Below, piece after piece: positions 28,257-37,624 of a stretch of DNA of 64,000 nt (positions are counted from its first letter, which is position 1; every line of letters begins with the position of its first letter). A program made the position numbers and the translations under genes. Source of the DNA: Gelatiniphilus marinus (GTDB lineage: Bacteria > Bacteroidota > Bacteroidia > Flavobacteriales > Flavobacteriaceae); assembly GCF_042678305.1 (NCBI RefSeq), contig NZ_JBHUDT010000002.1; one strand, given 5' to 3'. The notes beneath the pieces are model-generated. The model did not search any database, was not told the origin of the DNA, and saw only the letters and a program-made list of their open reading frames with translations.

Positions 28257-29507
28257 ATGAAAAAACAATTAATTATAGCTTTGGCTTTTTCAATAAGTGC
28301 ATTCTCTTTTGCCCAAAAAAAGGAATTGAGAGCTGCAGAGAAAGCTATAAAAGGAACAAATTTCGCTGAAGCTAAAGCGGCACTAAATCAAGCCAAAGCT
28401 TTAATGGCTTCTATGGACGAAAAAAACAAAGCCAAGTATTACTACCTGTTAGGGCAAGCATTATATGCCGGAGGCGCTGGCTCTGGCGAAGATATCGATA
28501 AGGCTTTAGAGAGCTTAAACCAAGTTGAAGGATCTTTTACTGCTGAAATCGCTGAGCTTAAAGAAAACATGACCAACAACATATTAACCAAAGGCAACAA
28601 AGCCTACGAAGACAAAGATTTTTCGGCAGCATCAAAACACTTTGAGCACGCTTACAGAACCTCGGTTAAAGACACTTTGTTTCTTTATTACGCTGCTGCA
28701 ACGGCAGTAAACGTTCAAGAATATGATAGAGCATTAAAATTATACGAAGAACTTAAGCAATTAGGCTACACAGGTATCCAAAAAGAATATTTTGCCACAA
28801 ATGTTGAAACAGGCGAAGAAGAGGTTTTAGACAAGACCAACCGCGATCTTTTTGTAAAAGCGAAAAGCCATATAAAACCAGGTGAGCGCTTAACAGAATC
28901 TAAAAAAGCCGAAATCGTAAAAAACGTGGCCCTAATTTATGTAAGCAAAGGCGACAACGAAAAGGCGCTAGAAGCGATGAAGGACGCCAGAGCCGAAAGT
29001 CCAGATGATATTAACCTATTGTTATCTGAGGCTAACGTACATTATAAAATGGGCAATAAAGAGGAGTTTAAAAAATTATTGGAACTTGCCACGCAAAAAG
29101 ACCCTGAAAACGCAGAACTACAATACAATTTAGGTGTAATTGCTGCCGAGTCTGAAGATAATGAAGCTGCAAAAAAATATTACGATAAAGCTATAGAGCT
29201 AGACCCCAGTTACATAAATGCCTACATAAACATGGCGGCTTTAATTTTAAATGGCGAAAAAGCAATTATAGATGAAATGAACGGCCTTGGAACATCTGCT
29301 GCTGATGACAAGCGCTATGATGAATTAAGGGAAGAGCGCCAAAATATATACAAAAGCGCCATTCCTTATCTAGACAAGGCTTTAGGTATCGATGCCAAAA
29401 ACCTTAACGCTGCCAAAACACTAATGAATATTTACAGTGTTATAGGGGAAACCGCTAAGTATAAAGCAATAAAAGATAAGATTGAGTCTATTGAAGCTGG
29501 AAACTAA
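28257..29507 (+). CDS. Exported tetratricopeptide-repeat protein
   Basis: A signal peptide (IIALAFSISAFSFAQ) precedes a body of helical pairs. TPR units are best seen around residues 225-330 (KGDNEKALEAMKDARAESP, then ENAELQYNLGVIAAES and DNEAAKKYYDKAIELDPS). It probably acts as a periplasmic protein-interaction scaffold, but its partner is unknown. It starts 18 bp after gyrA and ends before a strong terminator, so gyrA and this gene appear to form one transcript. Confidence 0.9.
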   Translation: MKKQLIIALAFSISAFSFAQKKELRAAEKAIKGTNFAEAKAALNQAKALMASMDEKNKAKYYYLLGQALYAGGAGSGEDIDKALESLNQVEGSFTAEIAELKENMTNNILTKGNKAYEDKDFSAASKHFEHAYRTSVKDTLFLYYAAATAVNVQEYDRALKLYEELKQLGYTGIQKEYFATNVETGEEEVLDKTNRDLFVKAKSHIKPGERLTESKKAEIVKNVALIYVSKGDNEKALEAMKDARAESPDDINLLLSEANVHYKMGNKEEFKKLLELATQKDPENAELQYNLGVIAAESEDNEAAKKYYDKAIELDPSYINAYINMAALILNGEKAIIDEMNGLGTSAADDKRYDELREERQNIYKSAIPYLDKALGIDAKNLNAAKTLMNIYSVIGETAKYKAIKDKIESIEAGN

Positions 29508-29530
29508 TTTAAGTTTCGTTATCACTACAT

Positions 29531-29558
29531 AAAAAAGCCGCAATTTTGCGGCTTTTTT
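29531..29558. terminator. Bidirectional terminator after the TPR gene
   Basis: AAAAAAGCCGCAA and TTGCGGCTTTTTT form a G+C-rich stem with A and T runs on both sides. It ends the gyrA-TPR transcript and also the convergent NlpC/P60 gene, whose stop codon lies on its edge. Confidence 0.9.
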
Positions 29559-30307
29559 TATATTATTTTTTTAATAACCCTAAGTTTGTGTGTGTGCATT
29601 TTTTTATCTACGTTAAAAATACCGGAATGGTCTAACCTATCAATTCTCACTTTGCCATAGGCATGAATTATGTAATTATCTTTCATTATAATACCAACGT
29701 GAGTAATTATGCCTTCGTTGTCATCAAAAAAAGCCAAATCCCCGGGTTCGCTTTCTTCAATAAAACTAAGTGCTTCACCTTGTGTTGCTTGTTGGGAAGC
29801 TTCTCTTAATAATTTGTAACCATTTAATTTGTAAACCATTTGCGTAAAGCCAGAGCAATCTATACCAAATGGTGTTTTTCCGCCCCAAAGATAAGGCGCG
29901 TTTAAATATAAAAAAGCTGTGTTTATTAAGTTGTTTTTTAATGCTGTGCCCGACATGGAATGGCCATCGAAACCATGATTTAAAATAGCTAGCCCGTTAA
30001 GCGATGCACCTAAAGGAATGGCATATAATTGCTCGTTTTTATCGTGGATAAACTCCACTAAATCGGCCGATAACTTTGGGGGTTCTTTGCTTAAGGCATA
30101 GTATTGTTCTTCTGTGATTTCTAGGTATTGTTTGTTGTCTATCCAACCTTCGTAATCATCAAAATCAAGTCTAATTTTGCTCCAATATTTACGTTGTTCC
30201 AAAACTTTAAAAAAATCTCCGTACAAAACCTGCGAGGTAAGTTCGCTTTTATCATACGGTTCAACCCTAAGTGAAACGATGCCTAAATTACAAATTCCGT
30301 ACTGCAT
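29558..30307 (-). CDS. NlpC/P60-family peptidase with SH3-like domain
   Basis: The N-terminal half holds an SH3-like cell-wall-binding unit (GIVSLRVEPYDKSELTSQVL at residues 8-27). The C-terminal half is a C40 cysteine peptidase with the nucleophile in PFGIDCSGFTQMVYK and the histidine in ITHVGIIMKD. Such enzymes cut the gamma-D-Glu-diaminopimelate bond of peptidoglycan peptides. No signal peptide is visible at the chosen start, which suggests a cytoplasmic role in muropeptide recycling, or a missed N-terminus. It stands alone between two convergent and divergent neighbours. Confidence 0.9.
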   Translation of the reverse strand: MQYGICNLGIVSLRVEPYDKSELTSQVLYGDFFKVLEQRKYWSKIRLDFDDYEGWIDNKQYLEITEEQYYALSKEPPKLSADLVEFIHDKNEQLYAIPLGASLNGLAILNHGFDGHSMSGTALKNNLINTAFLYLNAPYLWGGKTPFGIDCSGFTQMVYKLNGYKLLREASQQATQGEALSFIEESEPGDLAFFDDNEGIITHVGIIMKDNYIIHAYGKVRIDRLDHSGIFNVDKKMHTHKLRVIKKII

Positions 30308-30441
30308 AAAAGTTATTGTCTATTTGTATTTCTATTAATTATCGATGCCTTAAAATTGGTAAAAAAACAATAAGGTTTTTAGTTGAAGCTTAAAAATATG
30401 TTTCATAATCAATAAATAATAACAATAAAAAATATCAAATA

Positions 30442-31620
30442 TTAGTGTCGTTCAATAACCATTGCCGATGCGCCACCGCCACCGTTACAAATAGCTGCTG
30501 CGCCAATTTTAGCCTTGTTTTGCTCTAAAATATTTAATAAAGTAATAAGAATCCTAACACCAGAGCAGCCTAACGGGTGGCCAAGGGAAACCGCGCCACC
30601 ATTTACGTTTACGTTGCTATCATTGAGCCCGAGAATTTTCATGTTGGCTAATCCCACCACAGAAAAAGCTTCGTTAAATTCAAAATAATCGACATCGTTA
30701 ATTGTTAAGCCCGCTTTATTTAAGGCTTTTGGCAATGCTTTAGCAGGAGCCGTTGTAAACCATTCGGGTTCTTGGGCCGCATCTGCATATCCTGTAATGG
30801 TTGCTAGCGGTTTTAAGCCTAATTCCTCTGCTTTTTCCTTACTCATTAAAACCATGGCTCCAGCGCCATCGTTTATGGTTGAGGCATTGGCTGCGGTTAC
30901 TGTACCATCTTTGGTAAATGCAGGGCGTAATTGTGGTATTTTTTCAATTTTTACATTGGTAAATTCTTCGTCTTTGGTAACAATAATAGGTTCGCCACGG
31001 CGCAGGGGCACTTCAACCGGAACCACTTCGTTATCAAATTTTCCAACATTCCAAGCAGCAGCAGCGCGTGTATATGATTGTAATGCAAAAGCGTCTTGAT
31101 CTGCTCTAGAAAACTCATATTTATTGGCGCAAGCATCGGCGCAAACACCCATAGCATTTTGGTCGTAAGCATCAACTAAACCATCTTTTTGCATACCATC
31201 AATCAAATGGTTTGGTCCAAACTTAGTACCTGTTCTTGCATAAAGGTAATGTGGAATTAAACTCATATTTTCCATACCGCCGGCAACAATAATGTCGGCA
31301 TCGCCCAGTGCTATGCTTTGAGCGGCTTGCATAACCGATTTCATGCCAGAAGCACAAACTTTATTAACTGTAGTACAAGGCACAGTATTGGGTATGCCGG
31401 CGTAAATGGCGGCTTGTCTTGCAGGGGCTTGACCGGTTCCTGCTTGAATAACATGGCCCATAAAAACCTCTTCGACCATTTCTGGGTTAAGATTGATTTT
31501 TTCTAACGCGCCCTTAATGGCAATGGCTCCCAGCTTAGTAGCTGGAACTGTTGATAACGCGCCCATAAAGCTGCCTATTGGCGTTCTTGCGGCAGATACT
31601 ATAACAACGGTTCTACTCAT
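30442..31620 (-). CDS. Acetyl-CoA C-acyltransferase (thiolase)
   Basis: The start is set at the ATG at 31618-31620, because MSRTVVIVSAARTPIGSF is the family start and the longer frame adds 13 non-conserved residues. The nucleophilic cysteine is Cys89 in VNKVCASGMKS, the histidine lies in LGHPLGCSGVRI and the second cysteine in ICNGGGGAS. The length of 393 residues is that of biosynthetic or degradative thiolases, which make or cleave acetoacetyl-CoA. The sequence does not decide between the two directions. The gene is solitary and divergent from the HD-domain gene. Confidence 0.94.
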   Translation of the reverse strand: MSRTVVIVSAARTPIGSFMGALSTVPATKLGAIAIKGALEKINLNPEMVEEVFMGHVIQAGTGQAPARQAAIYAGIPNTVPCTTVNKVCASGMKSVMQAAQSIALGDADIIVAGGMENMSLIPHYLYARTGTKFGPNHLIDGMQKDGLVDAYDQNAMGVCADACANKYEFSRADQDAFALQSYTRAAAAWNVGKFDNEVVPVEVPLRRGEPIIVTKDEEFTNVKIEKIPQLRPAFTKDGTVTAANASTINDGAGAMVLMSKEKAEELGLKPLATITGYADAAQEPEWFTTAPAKALPKALNKAGLTINDVDYFEFNEAFSVVGLANMKILGLNDSNVNVNGGAVSLGHPLGCSGVRILITLLNILEQNKAKIGAAAICNGGGGASAMVIERH

Positions 31621-31749
31621 TTTTTTTGTACTTAGGTTTTCTGCAACGAAAATAATCAATTTTTAATAGAATTTAGCAACGATTAGCATATTATAAAAAA
31701 CAGAAAAGGCCTAGAAATTTATTACATTTGAAAATGCTAAAAATATAAA

Positions 31750-33798
31750 ATGAAAGATTTTGTAAACAAACTTTACCGAAACCATGCCTTAATTTACAAA
31801 GCATTGCTTTTTATATGCGCAACGGTTTTAATCGTGTATCTTTTTCCGAAAAGCGGGAAGTTTAAATACAATTTTGAAAGAGGAAAACCTTGGCAGTCTG
31901 AAAATTTATATGCGCCCTTTAATTTTGCCGTAAAAAAAACCGATGAAGAAATTAAACAAGAAAAACAAACCCTAACCCAAAATTCGATACTGTATTTTAA
32001 GGTAGATAAGGCTGTTGAAACCAGTGTGAAAAATGCGTTTAAAACCCAATTTAAAAATGCATTTCCAGATTCTATTCCTGCTTTAGATTTGGATAACTTG
32101 TACACATCCGGGAAAATTATTATTGAAGAATTGTACCAATTTGGCATTTTAAATGAAGATTACAATTTTCCGGATAACAAAATAGTAGCTTTGTTAGAGA
32201 ATCGTGTGGAGAAAGACAAGGTGCTGTTCTCCAACTTAGTAAAACAAGACCAAGTTGTATCGGTTATAGAAAATGTGCTTTCAAACCAACAATTGCTGCA
32301 GTATAAAAAAAACTTTGTGTCTTTGTTTTTTGATTTGATAGAACCCAATCTGGTTTTCGATAAATCTACAACAGACAAGGTTTTGCAGGAAGAATTCAGC
32401 AAAATCGCCTATGCAAGAGGCCGTGTGGAAAAAGAAACTTTGATTATTTCCAAAGGCGAAGTTATCGGGGGCAATAAATATCAAATTCTAAAGTCCTTGC
32501 AATCTGAGTACGAATCGCAGGTTTGGGCCAAATCAAGTTATTACTGGATATTGTTTGCCTATACATTGCTTGTAGCTTTGGCCTTGTTAATGCTGTTGTT
32601 GTTTTTACGGAAGTACAGGCCAGATGTATTTGAAAACAACACCAAGGTTACCTTTATTTTCTTTAATATTCTATTAATGGTTTTTATTACAACTTTGGTT
32701 GTAAATTACAATTTAAAATATATTTATGTTGTGCCCATTTGTATTTTGCCATTGGTTCTAAAGGCTTTTTTCGATGCGCGATTGGGCTTGTTCGTGCACG
32801 TAATTACAGTGTTGTTATTGGGTTTTGTTGTATCGAATAGTTACGAGTATATGTTTCTTCAGATAATTGCTGGAATCGTAACAATATTAACGGTTTCTGA
32901 GCTTTACAAAAGGGTAAACCTGTTTATTTCGGTGGGTCAAATTACGCTCATCTACATTGTGGCCTATTTTGCTTTTTTTGTAATACACGAAGGCACCATT
33001 GAAACCCTTAAATGGGAAACTTTTATTTGGTTTATTCTTTGCGGTTTAGCTACTTTGTTCGTTCAGCCCTTAATTTATGTTTACGAAAAACTTTTTGGAT
33101 TGGTTTCAGATGTATCGCTGTTGGAACTGTCTGATACCAATTCAAAATTACTAAAAGCCCTTTCCAATAAAGTGCCCGGGACATTTCATCACTCGTTAAA
33201 CGTAGCTAATTTAGCAGAAGCATCGGCAAACGAAATTGGTGCAAATGCTATGTTGGTTAGAGTAGGAGCCTTGTACCACGATATTGGGAAAATGAAAAAT
33301 CCGGCTTATTTTACCGAGAACCAATCTACCGGAATTAATCCACACGACGAGTTGTCGGCAACCGAAAGTGCAAAAATAATAACCAATCATGTTATTGATG
33401 GTATTGAAATAGCACGTAAAAATAATCTGCCAGACCGCGTTATAGATTTTATACGCACACACCACGGAACCAGCTTGGTCTATTATTTTTACAAGAAGGA
33501 AAAAGAACAAAGCAAAGAAGTAGAAACATCAGATTTTAGTTATCCTGGGCCAAAACCCTTTAGCAAGGAAACAGCAATTTTAATGATGTGCGATAGTGTA
33601 GAAGCGGCATCAAAAAGCTTAAAAGAGCCCAGTTCTAGCAAAATTGAAGCTTTTGTAGAAAACATAATAAACAAGCAAATTGAAGAAGGGCAGTTTTTAA
33701 ATGCCAATATTACTTTTAAAGAAATTCAGTCCATTAAAAAAGTGCTAAAGCACAAGTTAGCAAACATTTACCATTTGCGTATAGAATATCCAGAATAA
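31750..33798 (+). CDS. 7TM-HD phosphohydrolase (PgpH/YqfF-like)
   Basis: The 682-residue protein has one N-terminal membrane helix (residues 15-32), an extracytoplasmic 7TMR-HDED domain to about residue 255, about seven membrane helices (260-450) and a cytoplasmic HD domain. The metal-binding residues lie in GTFHHSLNVANLAE, GALYHDIGKMKNP, IITNHVIDG and RTHHGTSLV. PgpH of Gram-positives degrades cyclic di-AMP; the same role in this organism is inferred from the shared architecture. It is followed by the two tRNA genes. Confidence 0.92.
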   Translation: MKDFVNKLYRNHALIYKALLFICATVLIVYLFPKSGKFKYNFERGKPWQSENLYAPFNFAVKKTDEEIKQEKQTLTQNSILYFKVDKAVETSVKNAFKTQFKNAFPDSIPALDLDNLYTSGKIIIEELYQFGILNEDYNFPDNKIVALLENRVEKDKVLFSNLVKQDQVVSVIENVLSNQQLLQYKKNFVSLFFDLIEPNLVFDKSTTDKVLQEEFSKIAYARGRVEKETLIISKGEVIGGNKYQILKSLQSEYESQVWAKSSYYWILFAYTLLVALALLMLLLFLRKYRPDVFENNTKVTFIFFNILLMVFITTLVVNYNLKYIYVVPICILPLVLKAFFDARLGLFVHVITVLLLGFVVSNSYEYMFLQIIAGIVTILTVSELYKRVNLFISVGQITLIYIVAYFAFFVIHEGTIETLKWETFIWFILCGLATLFVQPLIYVYEKLFGLVSDVSLLELSDTNSKLLKALSNKVPGTFHHSLNVANLAEASANEIGANAMLVRVGALYHDIGKMKNPAYFTENQSTGINPHDELSATESAKIITNHVIDGIEIARKNNLPDRVIDFIRTHHGTSLVYYFYKKEKEQSKEVETSDFSYPGPKPFSKETAILMMCDSVEAASKSLKEPSSSKIEAFVENIINKQIEEGQFLNANITFKEIQSIKKVLKHKLANIYHLRIEYPE

Positions 33799-33889
33799 AT
33801 TTTACAAAAAAGTAAATAAAATAGTTGCGTTCTTACGGATGATATATTACATTTGCATCCGCAATTTTGTTGCAAAGTTCTTAAAAACT

Positions 33890-33977
33890 GGAGAGGTGCC
33901 TGAGTGGCCGAAAGGAGCGGTTTGCTAAATCGTCGTACCCCAAAAGGGTACCCGGGGTTCGAATCCCCGTCTCTCCG
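33890..33977 (+). tRNA. tRNA-Ser(GCU)
   Basis: The 88-nt cloverleaf has acceptor arms GGAGAGG and TCTCTCC, the class II D arm CCTGAGTGGCC, the anticodon GCT in a TTTGCTAAA loop, a long variable arm (TACCCCAAAAGGGTA) and the T arm CGGGGTTCGAATCCCCG. The discriminator is G, and CCA is not encoded. Confidence 0.96.
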
Positions 33978-34054
33978 CATTAGTTTAGATAACCAACTTG
34001 CTGTGTAGCTTATCGGTTTTACTCGATATAAATTACGCAACGAGTTTACACTTT

Positions 34055-34129
34055 CGGGGTGTAGCGTAGCCCGGTTATCGCGCCGCGTTTGGGACGCGGA
34101 GGTCGCAGGTTCGAATCCTGCCACCCCGA
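34055..34129 (+). tRNA. tRNA-Pro(UGG), integration target
   Basis: The 75-nt cloverleaf has acceptor arms CGGGGTG and CACCCCG, the D arm AGCCCGGTTATCGCGC, the anticodon TGG in a TTTGGGA loop and the T arm GCAGGTTCGAATCCTGC. The discriminator is A. Its last 15 nt (34115-34129) are part of the 16-bp sequence repeated at 62450-62465, so the tRNA 3' end is the attachment site of the element that follows, and the gene stays intact after insertion. Confidence 0.96.
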
Positions 34130-34130
34130 C
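34115..34130. repeat. attL core of the integrated element
   Basis: ATCCTGCCACCCCGAC covers the 3' T-arm and acceptor strand of tRNA-Pro and recurs exactly at 62450-62465. A tRNA 3' end, an adjacent tyrosine integrase and a distant exact copy are the standard signs of site-specific integration. Confidence 0.9.
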
Positions 34131-34153
34131 AAAAATTAATACCAATAGAAACT

Positions 34154-34187
34154 AAAACCTTGTAAATCGTATGATTTACAAGGTTTT
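34154..34187. terminator. Perfect hairpin at the left end of the element
   Basis: AAAACCTTGTAAATC and GATTTACAAGGTTTT are a perfect 15-bp inverted repeat around GTAT. It would end tRNA-Pro transcription and shield the integrase gene. The second element has a diverged counterpart at 62488-62521 with the same ATTGTATGAT-like centre. Confidence 0.8.
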
Positions 34188-34228
34188 ATGGTTTTTAGAC
34201 TATCATAAGAATTGAATTAATATAGTTT

Positions 34229-34283
34229 AATTCGGTTAACAATTCGGTTAACAGTTGGCAAAGTAAAAAAGTGTTAACCGAAT
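34229..34283. repeat. Integrase arm-type sites at attL
   Basis: AATTCGGTTAAC occurs twice in direct tandem (34229-34240 and 34241-34252), and GTTAACCGAAT occurs once inverted at 34273-34283. The same 12-mer with a single change occurs near attR at 62379-62390. Short repeats flanking the core on both arms are the pattern of arm-type binding sites for lambda- and CTnDOT-type integrases. Confidence 0.75.
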
Positions 34284-34324
34284 AGATGTTTAAAACACTG
34301 TAATTGAAATAGTTGATTTGACTT

Positions 34325-34356
34325 TCGTCTTGAATGAATGTTTAACAAAAAGACGA
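34325..34356 (+). promoter_or_regulatory. Leader hairpin before the integrase gene
   Basis: TCGTCTT (34325-34331) and AAGACGA (34350-34356) can pair just 5 nt before the ATG at 34362. The related second integrase at 62682 has TGTCTTT / AAAGACA at the matching place (62643-62649 and 62669-62675). The sequences differ but pairing is kept, which suggests a conserved translational or binding signal. Confidence 0.6.
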
Positions 34357-34361
34357 CAACT

Positions 34362-35624
34362 ATGCAATCACAAACCACCTTTAGCTTATCATTTTGGGTA
34401 AGCGCTTCACGTAAAATTAATAACCAAGTTTCTGTTTATGCTCGGATAACAGTAAATGGTAAGCGAGCAAATATCAGTTTGCAACGCAAAGTAACTGTAT
34501 CTGAATGGGATTCCAATAAAGGAAGAGCCAGAGGCAACAAGCAAGAATCTCGATTACTTAACAGATATTTAGACCAGGTTAAAAATAGAATTTACGAAGC
34601 TCATGATGAGCTTGTAAAAGAAAAAGCGTTTATCTGTGCTCAATCCATTAAAGCAAGGTTTCTGGGAGAAGATAATGAAGAGTATTCTTTATTAACATTG
34701 GTTGATTACCACAACACCCAAATGAGCGAATCTTTAAGCTATGGTACTTTAAAAAATTACTTCACAACTCAAAAGTATATTAAGCTATTTCTAACCAAAA
34801 AGAAAATCCAAGACATTTACTTATCTCAATTAACATTTCGTTTTCTAGTTGACTTTGAAAAGTTCTTGCGTTCCTATGTTCCAGAGGACCACCAAAAGCA
34901 AATGGAAAACAATACAGTTATGAAGCATATCCAACGACTTCGTAAAATGGTCACATTAGCCTATAAAATGGAATGGATAGATAAAGATCCCTTTATAAAA
35001 TTTAAGCCAACCTATATCAAAAATGAGCGTGAGTTTTTAAGTGAAGATGAATTGCAAACTATCATTGAAAAAGAATTTGTAATTGAAAGATTGGAGTTTG
35101 TTAAAGATTTATTTGTTTTCAGTTGCTATACAGGCTTATCATACATTGATGTAATGAAACTTAACGAAGATAATATCACCTTCGGTATAGATGGCGGCAA
35201 ATGGATTATTACTAATAGGCAAAAAACTCATATTAAATTGAAAATACCATTATTGCCAATGGCTGAAGAATTAATTCAGAAATACAAAGGCCATATTAAA
35301 ACCAGAAAAACTAAAACCTTATTCCCTAATATTTCTAATCAAAAGCTCAACTCATATTTAAAAGAAATTGCGGATTTATGCAAAATCAAAAAGAACCTTA
35401 CTTTTCATATAGCACGCCATACTTTTGCAACCACGATAACTCTTTCAAATGGAGTTCCGATAGAAACTGTATCAAAGTTGCTTGGTCATTCAAAAATTGC
35501 CACTACTCAAATTTATGCAAGGGTTATTGAAAGAAAAGTGAGTGATGATATCAATACTTTAAAACTAAAATTATCAAAGAATTATTCAGAAACTTCAGAT
35601 TGCAAACGTCAAAAAATCAATTGA
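34362..35624 (+). CDS. Tyrosine-type integrase of the element (IntDOT-like)
   Basis: The start at 34362 (MQSQTTFSLSF) is preferred over an in-frame ATG at 34338, because the homologous integrase at 62682 starts at the same point. The 420-residue protein has an arm-binding domain (residues 1-90, VYARITVNGKRANISL), a SAM-like core-binding domain and a catalytic domain. The latter carries HIARHTFATT, LGHSKIATT and the Tyr in QIYARVIE. The place of the first catalytic Arg reads TGLSYIDV, with Ser in its stead, as known for IntDOT of CTnDOT. It lies directly next to attL and should catalyse integration and excision. Confidence 0.93.
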   Translation: MQSQTTFSLSFWVSASRKINNQVSVYARITVNGKRANISLQRKVTVSEWDSNKGRARGNKQESRLLNRYLDQVKNRIYEAHDELVKEKAFICAQSIKARFLGEDNEEYSLLTLVDYHNTQMSESLSYGTLKNYFTTQKYIKLFLTKKKIQDIYLSQLTFRFLVDFEKFLRSYVPEDHQKQMENNTVMKHIQRLRKMVTLAYKMEWIDKDPFIKFKPTYIKNEREFLSEDELQTIIEKEFVIERLEFVKDLFVFSCYTGLSYIDVMKLNEDNITFGIDGGKWIITNRQKTHIKLKIPLLPMAEELIQKYKGHIKTRKTKTLFPNISNQKLNSYLKEIADLCKIKKNLTFHIARHTFATTITLSNGVPIETVSKLLGHSKIATTQIYARVIERKVSDDINTLKLKLSKNYSETSDCKRQKIN

Positions 35625-35656
35625 CCGTTTATCAATTTCAATTAGCCTTTTGTAAA
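35623..35656 (+). promoter_or_regulatory. LytTR-type operator before the kinase gene
   Basis: GACCGTTTATCAA (35623-35635) contains ACCGTTTAT, an exact match to the LytTR half-site consensus [TA][AC][CA]GTTN[AG][TG]. A weaker copy, AGCCTTTTGTAAA, follows 21 bp later (35644-35656). The spacing equals that of the three sites upstream of the hydrolase genes, so the two-component system probably controls itself. Confidence 0.6.
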
Positions 35657-35699
35657 TATACTTTATACAAGAATAGATTAATTGTATAAATTTGATGAA

Positions 35700-36803
35700 A
35701 TGACTAAAAGCCTAAAAATATTATTACACCTAATTATATGGATTCTTATAATTGTTATTTGCAATGCTTCTAATTGGGTTTGGCAAGGTTTTAAAGTTGA
35801 AGAGGGAACCATGTTAATACCATCAATCTATGGTAGCTTTTTTAATGCAATTATAGTTTACTTTAATGCTTTATATCTATATCCTAAAAAAAGAAAAAGT
35901 ATTGGTCTTTATGGGGTATTGGCTATAATTACTATTCTAATAATTAGTTTTTCTGAAAGTTTTATCGATTACTATTATTCGCAGAGTATTGGTCTTCTAG
36001 ATTTTCATTTTGAAGAAATAAGAAAAGATTTGTCTAATGAGGATTTAAATTTTAATCTGGAGATAGGTTTACCTTTTTTAACCATTATGAATTTTGCGTT
36101 TAACAACGTTTTAGTTCATGTTCTTTTTTGGATATTGTCTTTCGCATACATATTACCTATTCAAAACTCAAAAAATAGATTTTTTAGGGAACAACTAGAA
36201 AGAGAAAAACTACAAGCAGAAGTTAACTTTTTAAAAGCACAAATCAATCCACACTCTTTATTTAATGGAATAAATAGTATCTATCATTTAATTGATAAGG
36301 ATAAAGAGAAAGCAAAAGATGTATTAGTAAGATTCTCTGAACTATTACGGTATCAAGTTTACGAATGCTCAAGTGAAAGAATATCATTAACAAGAGAACT
36401 TCTTTTTTTAGAAAATTATTTTAACCTTGAAAAAATAAGAAAAGAAGATAATGTAATCATTGAATTTAATTATAATTTACATGAAGCTGAAGGTTTAGAA
36501 ATAGCACCTATACTTTTTATTCCGTTTATTGAAAATGCATTTAAATATGTTAGCAATTTTCAGCACAAAAAAGATAATTATATAAAATGTGACATAAATG
36601 TTGTTGATAGTATTCTTAAATTTACTATTGCAAATTCTATTGACAATCTTCCCGAAGAATACATTAATTTAAAAAATAGTGGTATAGGTTTGAAAAACAC
36701 GAAAGAACGATTAAAACTAATATACCCAGAACATCATAAACTTGAAATAAAGAAAGAAAAAAATGTCTTTTCAATTCAACTAACCATAGACCTAAATGAA
36801 TAA
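35700..36803 (+). CDS. LytS-type membrane sensor histidine kinase
   Basis: The start is placed at the ATG at 35700; a TTG at 35682 would add six residues. Four membrane segments lie in residues 5-25, 42-60, 70-88 and 125-153. They are followed by the His-kinase domain of the LytS/YehU class, with the phospho-acceptor His185 in INPHSLFN, the N box in PFIENAFKYV and the G box in GIGLKNTKERL. The usual PHFLFN reads PHSLFN here. The gene overlaps the response regulator by 8 bp. Together with the regulated hydrolases it forms a sensing cluster carried by the element. The signal is unknown. Confidence 0.92.
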   Translation: MTKSLKILLHLIIWILIIVICNASNWVWQGFKVEEGTMLIPSIYGSFFNAIIVYFNALYLYPKKRKSIGLYGVLAIITILIISFSESFIDYYYSQSIGLLDFHFEEIRKDLSNEDLNFNLEIGLPFLTIMNFAFNNVLVHVLFWILSFAYILPIQNSKNRFFREQLEREKLQAEVNFLKAQINPHSLFNGINSIYHLIDKDKEKAKDVLVRFSELLRYQVYECSSERISLTRELLFLENYFNLEKIRKEDNVIIEFNYNLHEAEGLEIAPILFIPFIENAFKYVSNFQHKKDNYIKCDINVVDSILKFTIANSIDNLPEEYINLKNSGIGLKNTKERLKLIYPEHHKLEIKKEKNVFSIQLTIDLNE

Positions 36804-37503
36804 GATTAATTGTTTAATAGTAGAAGATGAGGCTTTAGCTAGAGAAGGGCTCGAAAAATATATTAATCAAATAGATTTTTTGAACTTAAAAGGCAGCTGT
36901 AAAAATGCAGTAGAGGCTCAAAATTTTTTAAATGAGCACAAAATAGATTTATTTTTTTTAGACATAGAAATGCCAAAGTTAAAAGGTACAGATTTTTTAA
37001 GAACATTAAAGCACTCACCAAATGTAATTTTTACAACAGCCTATTCTCAATATGCGCTTGAAAGCTTTGAATTTGATGTTATTGACTATTTGGTAAAGCC
37101 AATAACATTTGAGCGTTTTCTACAGGCTACAAACAAAGCCTTTAGGGTTTTCAATAAATCATCAGAAACAAATAATCCATCTTATTTCTTTGTTAAGGAT
37201 GGCACCAAACTAGTCAAGATTTTTACAAAAGATATCATACTGGTGGAATCAGCTCAAAACTATGTAAATATAGTAACAGATAGTAGCAAGCATTTAGTGT
37301 TAATGCCTTTAAAGTCCTTTTTAGAACAAATTCCAGAAGATGAATTATTGCTAATAAGTAGAGGTTGCGCTGTAAAAGTTTCAAAAATTGATTCAATTGA
37401 AGGGAATCAGCTAACATTAGGTGAACATAAAGCACAAATAAGCAGACGTATGAAAGAAGACGTTATGGAAATTATAGTTAATAATAATCTTTTTAAGAAG
37501 TAA
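36796..37503 (+). CDS. LytTR-family response regulator
   Basis: The 235-residue protein has a receiver domain with the acidic pair Glu10/Asp11, the phospho-acceptor Asp56 (FFLDIEMPKLKG), a Thr in FTTAYS and Lys in YLVKPITF. A C-terminal LytTR DNA-binding domain follows (ILVESAQNYVNIV, then ISRGCAVKVSKI). LytTR proteins bind two 9-bp direct repeats 12-13 bp apart. Exactly such pairs precede the kinase gene and three downstream hydrolase genes, so the target set can be proposed from the sequence itself. Confidence 0.94.
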   Translation: MNKINCLIVEDEALAREGLEKYINQIDFLNLKGSCKNAVEAQNFLNEHKIDLFFLDIEMPKLKGTDFLRTLKHSPNVIFTTAYSQYALESFEFDVIDYLVKPITFERFLQATNKAFRVFNKSSETNNPSYFFVKDGTKLVKIFTKDIILVESAQNYVNIVTDSSKHLVLMPLKSFLEQIPEDELLLISRGCAVKVSKIDSIEGNQLTLGEHKAQISRRMKEDVMEIIVNNNLFKK

Positions 37504-37528
37504 TTTTTCTAAATATTTACTACCAGAA

Positions 37529-37562
37529 TACCATTCATCAACTTCATTTTACCACTAATCAA
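37529..37562 (+). promoter_or_regulatory. LytTR-type operator before serine hydrolase 1
   Basis: TACCATTCATCAA (37529-37541) and TACCACTAATCAA (37550-37562) are direct repeats 21 bp apart, two helical turns. The second ends 62 bp before the start codon at 37625. They match the repeats upstream of 38946 and 40712 in sequence, spacing and place. Confidence 0.78.
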
Positions 37563-37624
37563 TAATACTATTAATTAATTTAAGCATTGTATTGCTTTGT
37601 CTTGAATTAATTAAAAAACGTAAA

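Noticed and set aside
33768..34145. 125-codon open frame on the minus strand across the tRNA genes
   Set aside because: It is antisense to tRNA-Ser and tRNA-Pro. The phrases GFEPATSASQTRRDNRATLH and DGDSNPGYPFGVRRF are the well-known translations of tRNA antisense strands, often misannotated as proteins.
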